Assembly: GCA_012960035.1 (NCBI GenBank)
Contig: DUBZ01000070.1
Span: 163,102-227,101, forward strand
DNA from: Myxococcales bacterium
GTDB taxonomy: Bacteria; Myxococcota_A; UBA9160; UBA4427
Length of the DNA: 64,000 nt
Direction: 5' to 3'
The notes beneath the pieces were generated by a model. That model worked only from the letters and a program-made list of their open reading frames with translations, had not been told where the DNA came from and ran no database searches. Position numbers and translations under genes: made by a program. Shown one piece after another: positions 17,266 to 25,817 of this stretch. The first letter of the stretch is position 1, and each line of letters opens with the position of its first letter.

Positions 17266-18228
17266 ATGTCGATATTGTGCACAGGATCGATTGCAATCGA
17301 TCAGATCATGGTCTTTCCCGACCATTTCAAAAACCACATCCTGCCCGAAAAAATTGACTCGGTGAACGTTTCGTTTTACGTGCCCAGCTTGGAAAAGCGT
17401 TACGGCGGCACGGGTGCGAACATTGCCTACCACGTCAAGATTCTCGGCATCGACCCGATCCTGCTCGCCACAGTGGGCAGTGATTTCGGGACCTATGCCC
17501 AATGGATGGACGACCACGGGATCCGTCGCAACTGGATCAAGACCTTCGATGACGTCTATACGTCCCAGTGCTTTATCACGACGGACCTCGATCACAATCA
17601 GATCAACTCGTTCTACCCGGGCGCGATGGAACGATCGCACGAAGCCACGCTCGCGAGCGTGGATGAAGACTTTTCAGTCGGCATCGTGTCCCCCAACGGC
17701 AAGCAGGGCATGATCGACTACGCCGCGGCTCTCAAGGCGGCGGGCAAGAAGTGCGTGATCGATCCGGGTCAAGCCATGGGCATCTTTGATGGTGAAGAAC
17801 TGACGGCGCTGCTCGACGGCGCGTCGGTCTACATCGTGAACGACTACGAATGGTCGATGACCCTTGAAAAGACCGGCCTTTCGGAAGACGAGATTGCCGC
17901 TCGCGTTGGCGCGATCGTCGTGACTCGCGGTGGTGAAGGTTCAAGGCTGCGCAAGGGAAGTGGCGCGGCCACGGTCAACATCGAAAACGACCAGACTGAC
18001 GTTCCCGTGATCGCGGCGGATGAAATCGTGGATCCGACGGGGTGCGGCGACGCCTATCGCTCGGGGATCCTGTACGCGCTGGCGAAAGACATCCCGCTCG
18101 AAACGGGCGCCCGCATTGGCAGCCTGATTGGCTCGCTCAAGGTTCGCGTCGCCGGACCTCAGGGGCTTGAACTCGACACTGCGGGTTTTAAGGCCGCTTA
18201 CCAAAAAGTGTACGGCGAAGGTTTTTAA
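17266..18228 (+). CDS. PfkB family kinase, probably adenosine kinase
   Basis: Ribokinase-fold sugar/nucleoside kinase, 320 residues. It has the glycine-rich YGGTGANIAYHVKILG near residue 46 and the ATP/anion-hole signature DPTGCGDAYRSGILYAL with the catalytic aspartate near residue 261. The overall pattern (CTGSIAIDQIMVFPDHF at the start) resembles bacterial adenosine kinases rather than fructokinases. That would fit its position opposite metF, since adenosine kinase clears the product of S-adenosylhomocysteine breakdown; this specificity is an inference. The ATG 17266 follows GGAGG. Its stop overlaps the start of the next gene as TAATG. Confidence 0.85.
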   Translation: MSILCTGSIAIDQIMVFPDHFKNHILPEKIDSVNVSFYVPSLEKRYGGTGANIAYHVKILGIDPILLATVGSDFGTYAQWMDDHGIRRNWIKTFDDVYTSQCFITTDLDHNQINSFYPGAMERSHEATLASVDEDFSVGIVSPNGKQGMIDYAAALKAAGKKCVIDPGQAMGIFDGEELTALLDGASVYIVNDYEWSMTLEKTGLSEDEIAARVGAIVVTRGGEGSRLRKGSGAATVNIENDQTDVPVIAADEIVDPTGCGDAYRSGILYALAKDIPLETGARIGSLIGSLKVRVAGPQGLELDTAGFKAAYQKVYGEGF

Positions 18229-19481
18229 TGCCCCAAGCCAACCGCCCGCTTGCGCGTAGACGAGACCTGCTCTGGTTTGTACTGGGTCTCGCCCTGCCGC
18301 TGCCTTGGGTGCTTGCCGAAGCACTTCATGGCCTCGGGATTCCGGCCGAAGTGGTTGCTTTGCTTGCCGGGCTCGCGATTCTCGGCGCCGCGTTCATGCT
18401 TGCTTGGTCTTGTGAGGTCGCCGAACGCGATATTCCGCAGTCGCTCGCGCTGCTCGTGTTGGCGCTTGTGGGTGTGTTGCCCGAGTACGCGATCGACTTG
18501 CACTTCGCTTGGCGGGCTGGCGTCGACCCGAGTTACGCCGCCTACGCGACGGCCAACATGACCGGCGCCAACCGAATCTTAATTGGCTTTGGCTGGGCCG
18601 CCGTGGTGTTGGTCGCCTGTCACAGCAGCGGTGCGAAGTACCTGGTGATCCATCCGAGACAGAACCTCGAACTGCGCTTTCTGATCTGGGCGACGCTCTA
18701 TTCGTTCCTCATTCCGCTCGGTGGCGAGATCAGCCTGTTCGATTCTGCTGTTCTGCTGATCCTGTTTGGCTGTTACGTACGCGCGGCGATGGGCGGTGAG
18801 TCGCCGGAAGTCGACCTTGAAGGCCCAGCGGCGCTGATCGATCGGGAATTCAACGATCTCGGGCGAAGGGTTTGGGCGGTCGTACTTTTTATATTTGCCG
18901 CGTATGCGATCTGGGTGTCCGCGGAGCCTTTCGCGGAAAGCCTTGTCTCCATGGGCCGTCGCTACGACATAGACGAGTTCTTGTTGGTGCAGTGGGTCGC
19001 GCCGCTTGCGTCGGAGTCACCCGAGTTCATTGTCGCCATCATGTTCGCCATGCGCTTGCGCGGGTCGATCGGGATTGGTGCGCTTGTTTCGTCCAAGGTC
19101 AATCAATGGACTCTCTTGGTCGGCGCACTTCCGATTGCGTTTGCGATTTCTTCCGGCGCCTTTGTCGGCCTCCCTCTCGACGAGCGACAAACCGAGGAGC
19201 TGTACTTGACGTCGGCACAGTCGATGTTTGCGGTGATCTTGCTCTCGACGTTGAAGGTGACGCGTACCCACGCGGTCTGGCTCGCCGCGCTCTTTGTGGG
19301 ACAACTCTTCTTTACGAGCGGGAGTGTGCGCATGGGGTTCACCGTGATGTATCTCGTCGCTTCGGTAGGCGTGCTTGCTTTTAGTGGCCCGGATCGTCGC
19401 CGCGCTTTCTTCGCACTCGCGCGCGGTAGCGAAGCCGACTTGTCGAATACAGGTGGCGCGTCTCGCACCGCGGGCGAATGA
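18228..19481 (+). CDS. Sodium/calcium exchanger (CaCA) family membrane protein
   Basis: A 417-residue inner-membrane protein with about 11 hydrophobic helices. It carries the two inverted alpha-repeats of cation/Ca2+ exchangers: VLPEYAIDLHFAWRAG with ATANMTGANRILIG in the first half, and ASESPEFIVAIMFAMRLRGS with ALVSSKVNQWTLLVGAL in the second. In each the acidic residue after proline is the ion ligand. An acidic cytoplasmic loop separates the halves. Ion specificity is unknown. The gene overlaps the kinase upstream (TAATG) and the dehydrogenase downstream (ATGA), so the three are translationally coupled. Confidence 0.87.
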   Translation: MPQANRPLARRRDLLWFVLGLALPLPWVLAEALHGLGIPAEVVALLAGLAILGAAFMLAWSCEVAERDIPQSLALLVLALVGVLPEYAIDLHFAWRAGVDPSYAAYATANMTGANRILIGFGWAAVVLVACHSSGAKYLVIHPRQNLELRFLIWATLYSFLIPLGGEISLFDSAVLLILFGCYVRAAMGGESPEVDLEGPAALIDREFNDLGRRVWAVVLFIFAAYAIWVSAEPFAESLVSMGRRYDIDEFLLVQWVAPLASESPEFIVAIMFAMRLRGSIGIGALVSSKVNQWTLLVGALPIAFAISSGAFVGLPLDERQTEELYLTSAQSMFAVILLSTLKVTRTHAVWLAALFVGQLFFTSGSVRMGFTVMYLVASVGVLAFSGPDRRRAFFALARGSEADLSNTGGASRTAGE

Positions 19482-20620
19482 TCCCGGCGTCGTTAGACTT
19501 CGACACCGCGGTGGTCGGCGCTGGCGTCGTGGGGGTTGCCGCTGGGGCAGCTCTCGCAGCCACGGGTCGATCGGTGGTTGTCTTTGAGACGCGCGATGGG
19601 ATCGCTCAGATCGGAACAAGTCGTAACAGCGAAGTGATCCACGCCGGTATCTATTATCCGAAACAAAGCTTGAAGGCCACGTTGTGCCGTCGCGGTTCCG
19701 ACCTCTTGTACGCGCGGTGCGAAGCACGTCGCGTCGGGCACAAGCGCATCGGAAAACTGATCGTGGCGACTTGCGACGAAGAGATTCCGAAACTCGAAGC
19801 GTTGTTGAGCGCTGCCCGTGAGAACGACGTTCCCGACATCTCGATGATCGACGCGGCTGAAATCGCGCGTCTAGAACCTGATGTCGCAGGCGTTGCCGCG
19901 CTGCATTCGCGGGCAACGGGGATCGTCGATGCTCACGGTCTTTGTCTTTCGTATCTCGCAGAAATGGAAGAGCACGGCGGTACGCTGCTTGTCGATCACA
20001 AGGTGACGGTGCTCAATCGCGAACCAGACCACTGGCGAGTTGTCGTTCGAACCCGCGCCGGCGAGGGTGATGAGCAGACACTTCGTTGCCACGAAGTCGT
20101 GAATGCCGCGGGGCTTGAGGCGGACCAAGTCGCAAAGCGAGCGGGCGTCGACATCGACGCGGCGGGTTATCGCATCTATCTGTGCAAAGGGGATTATTTC
20201 GCGCTTGCCCCCGGTGCCGATGTGAAGCTGAAACAGCTGGTCTATCCGGTTGGCAGTGCGTCAGGTGCCGGGTTGGGGGTTCACGCGACACTCGACCTTG
20301 CGGGACGCGTTCGTTTTGGCCCGGACGCCCACTACGTGTCGGACATCGACTACCAGGTGGACGGCACGAAGGCGTCTGCATTTGCCGATGCGGCCGCGCG
20401 CTACTTGCCCGCGATGCGTGCAGAATGGCTGACTCCTGACTTCGCAGGCATTCGCAGCAAGCTCGCGGCGGAAGGCAGTGGCTTTCGAGACTTCGTCGTC
20501 GGCGAAGAAAGCGACAAGGGGCTGCCTGGCCTCGTGAGCTGTGTTGGGATCGAGTCTCCGGGGCTTACGGCGAGTGGGGCGATCGCCGAGCGCGTCGTGG
20601 GCCTGCTCGACGCGCGCTAA
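19478..20620 (+). CDS. L-2-hydroxyglutarate dehydrogenase/oxidase-like FAD protein
   Basis: A 380-residue FAD-dependent oxidoreductase of the DAO superfamily. The Rossmann motif DTAVVGAGVVGVAAGAALAA is followed by the segment GTSRNSEVIHAGIYYPKQSL, a hallmark of L-2-hydroxyglutarate oxidases (LhgO/L2HGDH). YLCKGDYFAL, VGSASGAGLGVHATLDLAG and a closing GIESPGLTASGAIAERV complete the family pattern. It should oxidise L-2-hydroxyglutarate to 2-oxoglutarate as metabolite repair, although a related hydroxyacid is possible. The ATG 19478 overlaps the antiporter stop by 4 bp. It is the last gene of the coupled triplet and converges on the PP2C gene 9 bp away. Confidence 0.87.
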   Translation: MIPASLDFDTAVVGAGVVGVAAGAALAATGRSVVVFETRDGIAQIGTSRNSEVIHAGIYYPKQSLKATLCRRGSDLLYARCEARRVGHKRIGKLIVATCDEEIPKLEALLSAARENDVPDISMIDAAEIARLEPDVAGVAALHSRATGIVDAHGLCLSYLAEMEEHGGTLLVDHKVTVLNREPDHWRVVVRTRAGEGDEQTLRCHEVVNAAGLEADQVAKRAGVDIDAAGYRIYLCKGDYFALAPGADVKLKQLVYPVGSASGAGLGVHATLDLAGRVRFGPDAHYVSDIDYQVDGTKASAFADAAARYLPAMRAEWLTPDFAGIRSKLAAEGSGFRDFVVGEESDKGLPGLVSCVGIESPGLTASGAIAERVVGLLDAR

Positions 20621-20629
20621 GAGCGCCGA

Positions 20630-21436
20630 TTAGTCCGCGATCCAAACCGCGCAGCCGAGGTTGTCTCCCGCGCGATGTTTGCGCTGAATTTGGTTCGCGC
20701 TCTGGGCCACGCCGCGACAGGTTTCGATCGGGCGCAGATCTGCGGCACAGCTCAAACTCTGTGATTGAATGGCGTGCAACTCGGTTTCTGGGTTGTCGTG
20801 TCCAATGCCGTGTTCCGAAAAGCCGTCGGTAACCAACACAACCGAACGGGTGCCTGCGAGGGGAAAGGTTCCGATGCCGCGCTTGGCTTCACGCTCAGCA
20901 CTGGGCGGATAGCCGAGGTAAGCGGGCCGCTCCGGAGACTGTGCGACCCATCCAATGTCAACGGGGGCGGCGTCCCGGGTCCAGAAAATATGGCTGTCTC
21001 CAGCCGAAGCGTGGACGAGGATGTCGTCTTCAGGACGGATGACGACGAGGCACAGCGTCGTGGGGGAGGGGGGCAAGCTAGAGCGCTCGGCTTCGTCGAG
21101 GATCGCGAGGTTGGCTGCGCTCACCGCGGCGGAGACTTCGCGTTCGAGTTCGTCCGGCGAGCCCGCCGACGGCGCAGTCCAATGCTCCGCGTTGTGCTCG
21201 AGTAGGTGACGCATCGCGATCTCTGCACCGATCGCGCCGTGATGCCCGTCCGCGACCGCGAGCACGGCGCCACCGGGACCGACGGCAAACAGGCATGCAT
21301 CTTCGTTCGGTTCAGTATGAGAATAGGTTTTGGCCGCGCCGCCTCGGGACAGCGCAACTGCACAGGCGCCCTCCGCCACGACTTCAATGGCGCCCAGCGT
21401 TGCGTGATCGCGACCCGCAAGGAGTGCCGATCGCAT
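20630..21436 (-). CDS. PP2C-type protein phosphatase
   Basis: A 268-residue metal-dependent serine/threonine phosphatase. PP2C motifs appear in order: PNEDACLFA (first metal Asp), VLAVADGHHGAIGAEIA (the DGHxG motif), TTLCLVVI, ASAGDSHIFWTR (the GD-S motif), SVVLVTDGFSEHGIG (the DG metal motif) and a final GDNLGCAVW in place of the common DNxT. All expected metal-binding aspartates are present. No membrane or sensor domain is fused. The gene starts 6 bp after the stop of the [2Fe-2S] protein, so the two are co-transcribed. Confidence 0.87.
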   Translation of the reverse strand: MRSALLAGRDHATLGAIEVVAEGACAVALSRGGAAKTYSHTEPNEDACLFAVGPGGAVLAVADGHHGAIGAEIAMRHLLEHNAEHWTAPSAGSPDELEREVSAAVSAANLAILDEAERSSLPPSPTTLCLVVIRPEDDILVHASAGDSHIFWTRDAAPVDIGWVAQSPERPAYLGYPPSAEREAKRGIGTFPLAGTRSVVLVTDGFSEHGIGHDNPETELHAIQSQSLSCAADLRPIETCRGVAQSANQIQRKHRAGDNLGCAVWIAD

Positions 21437-21442
21437 GCCCGC

Positions 21443-21892
21443 TTACTCGCGATCTGCATCGTCGACGTGGGGTGCCGAAGCGCTAGGAGCGTCTACATCG
21501 TCATTGTCGGGGCGACCCTCAGCGACATCATCGAAACGGAGCGTTGTGCGGCTGAACGACAGGTCTTCGACAGGAACGCCGCCGATGAGGTGTTCTTGAA
21601 TGATGCGTTCCAAGTTTTCCTGAGTGCACTGTCGGTACCAAGTCCCTTCCGGGTACACGAGGGCGATCGGGCCGTCGATACAGACGCGCAGACATTCGGC
21701 TTTGGAGCGGAACACGCCGCGTTCTACGTCGACGAGCCCCAACTCCTTGAGTCTCGCTTTTAGAAAGGCCCAGGACTCCGCTTGAGTAGCCGTTTCGGCG
21801 CAGGTTCCACCGACGCATAGAAAGATATGTCGCTCAATCGACTCGAGTTCGAGGCGCTTTGACATGCGCGAGAGTTGCTTGTCCAGATTCAC
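21443..21892 (-). CDS. Thioredoxin-like [2Fe-2S] ferredoxin
   Basis: A 149-residue protein with the thioredoxin-fold [2Fe-2S] cluster pattern C26-x4-C31 ([12 protein letters not shown]) and C67-x3-C71 ([13 protein letters not shown]), followed by [20 protein letters not shown]. This matches stand-alone relatives of NuoE and the clostridial [2Fe-2S] ferredoxins. A roughly 40-residue acidic, disordered tail follows. The start is GTG 21892; ATG 21865 is an alternative that keeps the whole domain. It is the first gene of a two-gene unit with the PP2C phosphatase and diverges from the kinase-like gene at 22075. The electron partner is unknown. Confidence 0.85.
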   Translation of the reverse strand: MNLDKQLSRMSKRLELESIERHIFLCVGGTCAETATQAESWAFLKARLKELGLVDVERGVFRSKAECLRVCIDGPIALVYPEGTWYRQCTQENLERIIQEHLIGGVPVEDLSFSRTTLRFDDVAEGRPDNDDVDAPSASAPHVDDADRE

Positions 21893-22074
21893 ACAACCAA
21901 ATCTATCATGCGAGACGGTGCGGACAACTAGGAGTTTCTTGGATCAGCGCCCTATGTGCGGGTAATCGAAGTAATTCTGAGCCACAATTGGCAATGTAGG
22001 ACTGGGATGATGAGTCTGATGCGTTGATCGTTGTCACCAGTCAGACAAGCCAGACGAGAAAGAGAAGGGGGTCG

Positions 22075-22734
22075 ATGCCTACCGAGGCGTTTTCCAATCA
22101 GGCAAATGATCCATCACAATTGTTGTTTGCCGTGTGCCACGAAATTTCGAATCTCGTCGCGGCGATTCGACTGCAAGCGCATTTACTTGATGAAGATCTC
22201 GACGCGCGTGGTCTCGCCGTGGCTTCACTCGATATCGACGACCTGACGGCGCGGACTGCGTCGCTGCTCGCAATGGTGCGACCCATGATGAGCCCCGCTC
22301 CCGAATCTATTCCGCCAGTGAGTGCCGGGGTGATTGCGCAGGGAATCGAGCGCGCTTTGTCGGAATACGGTGGACGCGGTTTCGAAATCACTTTCAACAT
22401 CGAGCCCGATCTGCCCGACGTAACCGCCGAACCCGAATTGTTCCACTACCTGATGCTGTGCCACGCATACGGGGCGATGGAGGCGATGGAGGAGCTCGGC
22501 GAGCGCGGTCAAATTCGCATCGAGGTCACTTCTCGCGAAAAGGAAGTGGTCTTTGCGATCGAGGACGAAGCGCCGGAAGATGCCGAGCACTTGTCGTGGT
22601 GGAAGGCGAGCCTGCGAGGGCGGGCCCTCGAAAGTGCAGTTACACATTACATCCTCGATAAACGAGGCGCGCGCTTCGAAGTGCGCCGTGTTGGCGGGCT
22701 AAACCGCACGGAACTTGCCGCCCCCCGCGGTTGA
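22075..22734 (+). CDS. Histidine-kinase-like protein with degenerate ATPase domain (possible phosphotransfer protein)
   Basis: A 219-residue soluble protein. Residues 16-50 look like the H-box helix of a histidine kinase (LLFAVCHEISNLVAAIRLQA, putative phospho-histidine H22) and continue into a second helix. Residues 90-219 resemble the GHKL ATPase fold: an N-box-like helix (HYLMLCHAYGAMEAMEEL) and a terminal VTHYILDKRGARFEVRRVGG strand pair. The N-box asparagine and the DxGxG loop are missing, so ATP binding is doubtful. This layout is like ChpT-type phosphotransferases. The start ATG 22075 is fixed by AGAAGGGG just upstream, over a longer frame from 22024. Confidence 0.65.
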   Translation: MPTEAFSNQANDPSQLLFAVCHEISNLVAAIRLQAHLLDEDLDARGLAVASLDIDDLTARTASLLAMVRPMMSPAPESIPPVSAGVIAQGIERALSEYGGRGFEITFNIEPDLPDVTAEPELFHYLMLCHAYGAMEAMEELGERGQIRIEVTSREKEVVFAIEDEAPEDAEHLSWWKASLRGRALESAVTHYILDKRGARFEVRRVGGLNRTELAAPRG

Positions 22735-23219
22735 TTCCTGAGGCGGCTTCTATCGCCACCGCAACCGCCACCTCTATCACGGCTTCCATCGCGGTTTCTA
22801 CCACGGCTCCTCGCGCTGCTTCTGGGCGCGTCAGCTGGTGTGAAACCTCCCTCGTTCTGCTAGCCTGCGCGCGCCTAGACGCCCCCCGGTCCGGGAATCC
22901 CTCCTTAATTTTCGGTCTTGGTACCGATCCACTTATCGGCCCAGCCTGTCTAGCAGGTGCCGACACTTGGCTTCGGCCAGTTCTCATCAGAAGAGTCCCG
23001 TAGTTCCAACCGCGGCACGCATCACCAGATCGGCGAGCGACGCGCATGCTCTAGATGCGGGCCTTGAATCAACAAAACACTGTAAAGAGGCGTGCTGGAA
23101 TTGGCGAAGTGACGTCAACTCCCAATCTAAACCCCGATCTTGAATTCAACCGCTGAATCCTACATCTGACAACAGTCTCGCGTGGCTCGTACCGCGGGAC
23201 AGAAAGCGAAAGTATCACC
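22735..23219. other. Gene-free interval before typA
   Basis: 485 bp without a recognisable gene. The first 70 bp are a low-complexity stretch of imperfect 12- to 15-bp repeats. TTGAAT near 23140 with TACATCT after a short spacer could be a typA promoter, but the spacing is poor. No tRNA or known RNA motif was seen. Confidence 0.4.
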
Positions 23220-25034
23220 GTGTCTAACGCCGCTCCTAGATCCGACCTTCGAAACCTCGCCATCATCGCCCACGTCGATCACGGCAAGACAACCCTCGTT
23301 GACGCCATGTTGCGCTTCGCGGGCTCGTTTCGCGAAAACCAAGTGATTGAAGAGCGGGTGATGGATTCCGACGATCTCGAAAAAGAGCGCGGCATCACGA
23401 TTTCATCGAAGAGCACATCGATCGAATTCGAGGGCGCACGGATTCAGCTTGTCGACACACCTGGACACGCCGATTTCGGCGGTGAAGTGGAACGTGTCCT
23501 CGGCATGGTTGACGCGGTGCTGTTGCTCGTAGACGCAGTCGAAGGCGTGATGCCCCAGACGCGCTTCGTTCTCCGCAAGGCCTTGGAACGCGGTCTCAAA
23601 CCGATCCTTGTGGTCAACAAAATTGATCGCCCGGAACAACGTTCCGAAGAAATCATCGACGAAGTGTTTGACCTTCTGGTTGAGCTGGGCGCCGACGACG
23701 AACAGCTCGATTTCCACACGGTCTTTGCTTCGGCGAAAGCCGGCCTAGCCACCCGCGACATGGCGGACGAGCCTGCTGATCTTCGCCCGCTCATGGAGGC
23801 GATACTCGAATGCACCGAGGCTCCGATGGTAGACCTCGAAGGACCGATGCAGTTCCAGGCGGTGACGTTTTCCTATGACGCTTACGTAGGCCGTCTCGTC
23901 ATTGGTCGTGTGAACCGCGGCGTTCTCAAGCGCGGGAGCAACGTCGTCTGCGTCAACAAGGAAGGCAAAAAGAGTTCCTTCAGGGTCACCAAGCTCTTCG
24001 GGACCCGGGGGATTGATCGCGTTGAAATGGAAGAAGCGCGTGCTGGAGACATCGCGATCCTTGCCGGGATCGACTCGATCGAGATCGGCGACACGATCTG
24101 CGACCCGTCATTCCCCGAAGCATTGCCCCGCATCGCAATCGACCCGCCGACCATCAGCGTTTACCTGCAGGTCAACACGTCTCCCTTCGCCGGACGCGAA
24201 GGCAAGTACGTGACCAGTCGCCAGATTGGGGATCGACTGCGCCGCGAAGGTCTAACCAATATCTCCGTCGCGATCGCCGAAACCGACCGACAAGATTCAT
24301 TCCAGGTGTCCGGCCGCGGTGAGCTGCAAATTGCCGTGCTGGTCGAAACCATGCGCCGCGAGGGGTTTGAGTTCGCGGTCTCGCGCCCCGAGATCATTCC
24401 TCGCGAGATTGACGGCAAGAAGTCTGAGCCGGTCGAAGACGTTGTGATCGACGCGCCAGAATGGGCCGCGGGCTCCGTGATGGAAAAACTGGCCACACGC
24501 AAAGGCCGCATGGTCAACATGAACCAGGAATCGGGACGCGTTTCGTTTTCGTTCATCGTTCCGAGTCGCGGTCTGTTCGGTTACCGAAGTGAGTTTCTAA
24601 CCGACACCCGGGGTGAGGGAGTCATGTGCGCAACGCTCAGGGGTTATGAACCTTGGGTGGGGGACATGGATCAGCGCCCCGTTGGTGCCATCGTGTCGAC
24701 CGATCAAGGTCAAACGACTCCGTTTGCGATTGTAAAGATTCAGGAGCGTGTCGCGCTGTTCGTGGATCCGGGGGTTCAGGTCTACGAGGGACAAGTGGTT
24801 GGCGAAAACCGAAGGCCAGGCGACATGCAAGTAAACATCTGCCGTGCCAAGAAACTCGACAATATGCGCGCCTCGGGCAAAGACGACACGCCTGTTATTA
24901 CGCCCGCTCGCAAAATGACGATCGAATCCGCACTCGAATGGATCGAAGACGACGAGCTGCTCGAAGTGACCCCTGAAAACCTGCGCTTGCGCAAGAGGTC
25001 GCTTTCACGCAGTTCGCGCAAGCGCGCGGTCTAG
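23220..25034 (+). CDS. typA: Translational GTPase TypA/BipA
   Basis: Ribosome-associated elongation-factor-like GTPase involved in stress adaptation and 50S assembly, 604 residues, standard length. The G-motifs are complete: [17 protein letters not shown] (P-loop), ERGITI (switch I), [20 protein letters not shown] (switch II), NKID and a SAK-type motif (FASAKAG). EF-Tu domain 2, EF-G domain V-like and the TypA-specific C-terminal domain ([19 protein letters not shown]) follow. The start is GTG 23220, which puts the P-loop at the usual position. It converges with thrH, 10 bp away. Confidence 0.97.
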   Translation: MSNAAPRSDLRNLAIIAHVDHGKTTLVDAMLRFAGSFRENQVIEERVMDSDDLEKERGITISSKSTSIEFEGARIQLVDTPGHADFGGEVERVLGMVDAVLLLVDAVEGVMPQTRFVLRKALERGLKPILVVNKIDRPEQRSEEIIDEVFDLLVELGADDEQLDFHTVFASAKAGLATRDMADEPADLRPLMEAILECTEAPMVDLEGPMQFQAVTFSYDAYVGRLVIGRVNRGVLKRGSNVVCVNKEGKKSSFRVTKLFGTRGIDRVEMEEARAGDIAILAGIDSIEIGDTICDPSFPEALPRIAIDPPTISVYLQVNTSPFAGREGKYVTSRQIGDRLRREGLTNISVAIAETDRQDSFQVSGRGELQIAVLVETMRREGFEFAVSRPEIIPREIDGKKSEPVEDVVIDAPEWAAGSVMEKLATRKGRMVNMNQESGRVSFSFIVPSRGLFGYRSEFLTDTRGEGVMCATLRGYEPWVGDMDQRPVGAIVSTDQGQTTPFAIVKIQERVALFVDPGVQVYEGQVVGENRRPGDMQVNICRAKKLDNMRASGKDDTPVITPARKMTIESALEWIEDDELLEVTPENLRLRKRSLSRSSRKRAV

Positions 25035-25044
25035 CAGGCTGCGG

Positions 25045-25665
25045 CTAGCTGGCGGGGATGTCTCGCTCCGACGCCTTGGCGAACTCTGCCTGCAACTCCG
25101 CGTAGCTCTTGGCAACTGGGAATTGCGGGAACTCGTCGATCACGTTCTGCGGTGGGCAAAACAAAATGCCCGCATCGGCTTCTCCGAGCATCGTCGTGTC
25201 GTTGTAGGAGTCGCCCGTTGCGATGATGCGAAAGTTCAGCCCGTGAAACGCTTGCACGGCCTTTCGCTTCGGATCGGCCTGCCGCAAGTGGTAGTCAACG
25301 ATCATACCGGCGTCGTTCATTTCGAGCTTGTGACAGAAGAGGGTCGGGAAGCCGAGTTGTCGCATCAGCGGTTCGGCAAACTCGTAAAACGTGTCCGAAA
25401 GGATCACGACCTGAAAGTGATTGCGGAGCCAATCGAGGCAGTCTTTGGCTCCGGGGAGCGGCGACAGACCGCTGATCACATCTTGGATGTCTGCGAGGCC
25501 GAGCTTGTGCTGTTTGAGGATGCCGAGTCGCTGCTTCATCAGGACGTCGTAGTCGGGGATGTCACGAGTCGTCGCGCGTAGTTCATCAATGCCGGTGCGT
25601 TCTGCGAAGTTGATCCAAATTTCAGGGATCAACACACCTTCGAGATCTAGACACGCAAGCTCCAC
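25045..25665 (-). CDS. thrH: ThrH, phosphoserine phosphatase / homoserine phosphotransferase
   Basis: HAD-superfamily enzyme of 206 residues, the same length as Pseudomonas ThrH and very similar along its whole length by eye. The nucleophile motif is LACLDLEGVLIPEIW, in which the first Asp is the phospho-acceptor. Other family segments are TRDIPDYDVLMKQRL, VVILSDTFYEF (motif II), LRQADPKRKAV with the motif III lysine, and IATGDSYNDTTMLGEADAG (motif IV). It dephosphorylates phosphoserine and can pass the phosphate to homoserine. GTG 25665 is chosen over an upstream ATG because GAGGAG lies immediately before it and similarity begins there. Confidence 0.94.
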   Translation of the reverse strand: MELACLDLEGVLIPEIWINFAERTGIDELRATTRDIPDYDVLMKQRLGILKQHKLGLADIQDVISGLSPLPGAKDCLDWLRNHFQVVILSDTFYEFAEPLMRQLGFPTLFCHKLEMNDAGMIVDYHLRQADPKRKAVQAFHGLNFRIIATGDSYNDTTMLGEADAGILFCPPQNVIDEFPQFPVAKSYAELQAEFAKASERDIPAS

Positions 25666-25817
25666 TTTCTTCTCCTCGGGTCGTGCTGGGTTCGCTCGGC
25701 GGTTCAAATGCGGCGGGAGTCTCGCGCAGCCGGGGGTGGTGTGTCGAGGGCTCGTGGGCGCCCATTCACCGAGTCGCGTTTCGAGCAGGGATATGGGCCA
25801 TTCGGTAGGATACGAAA

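Noticed and set aside
22640-23047. 135-codon minus-strand frame in the gap before typA
   Set aside because: Low-complexity translation driven by the local repeats, with no good ribosome-binding site.
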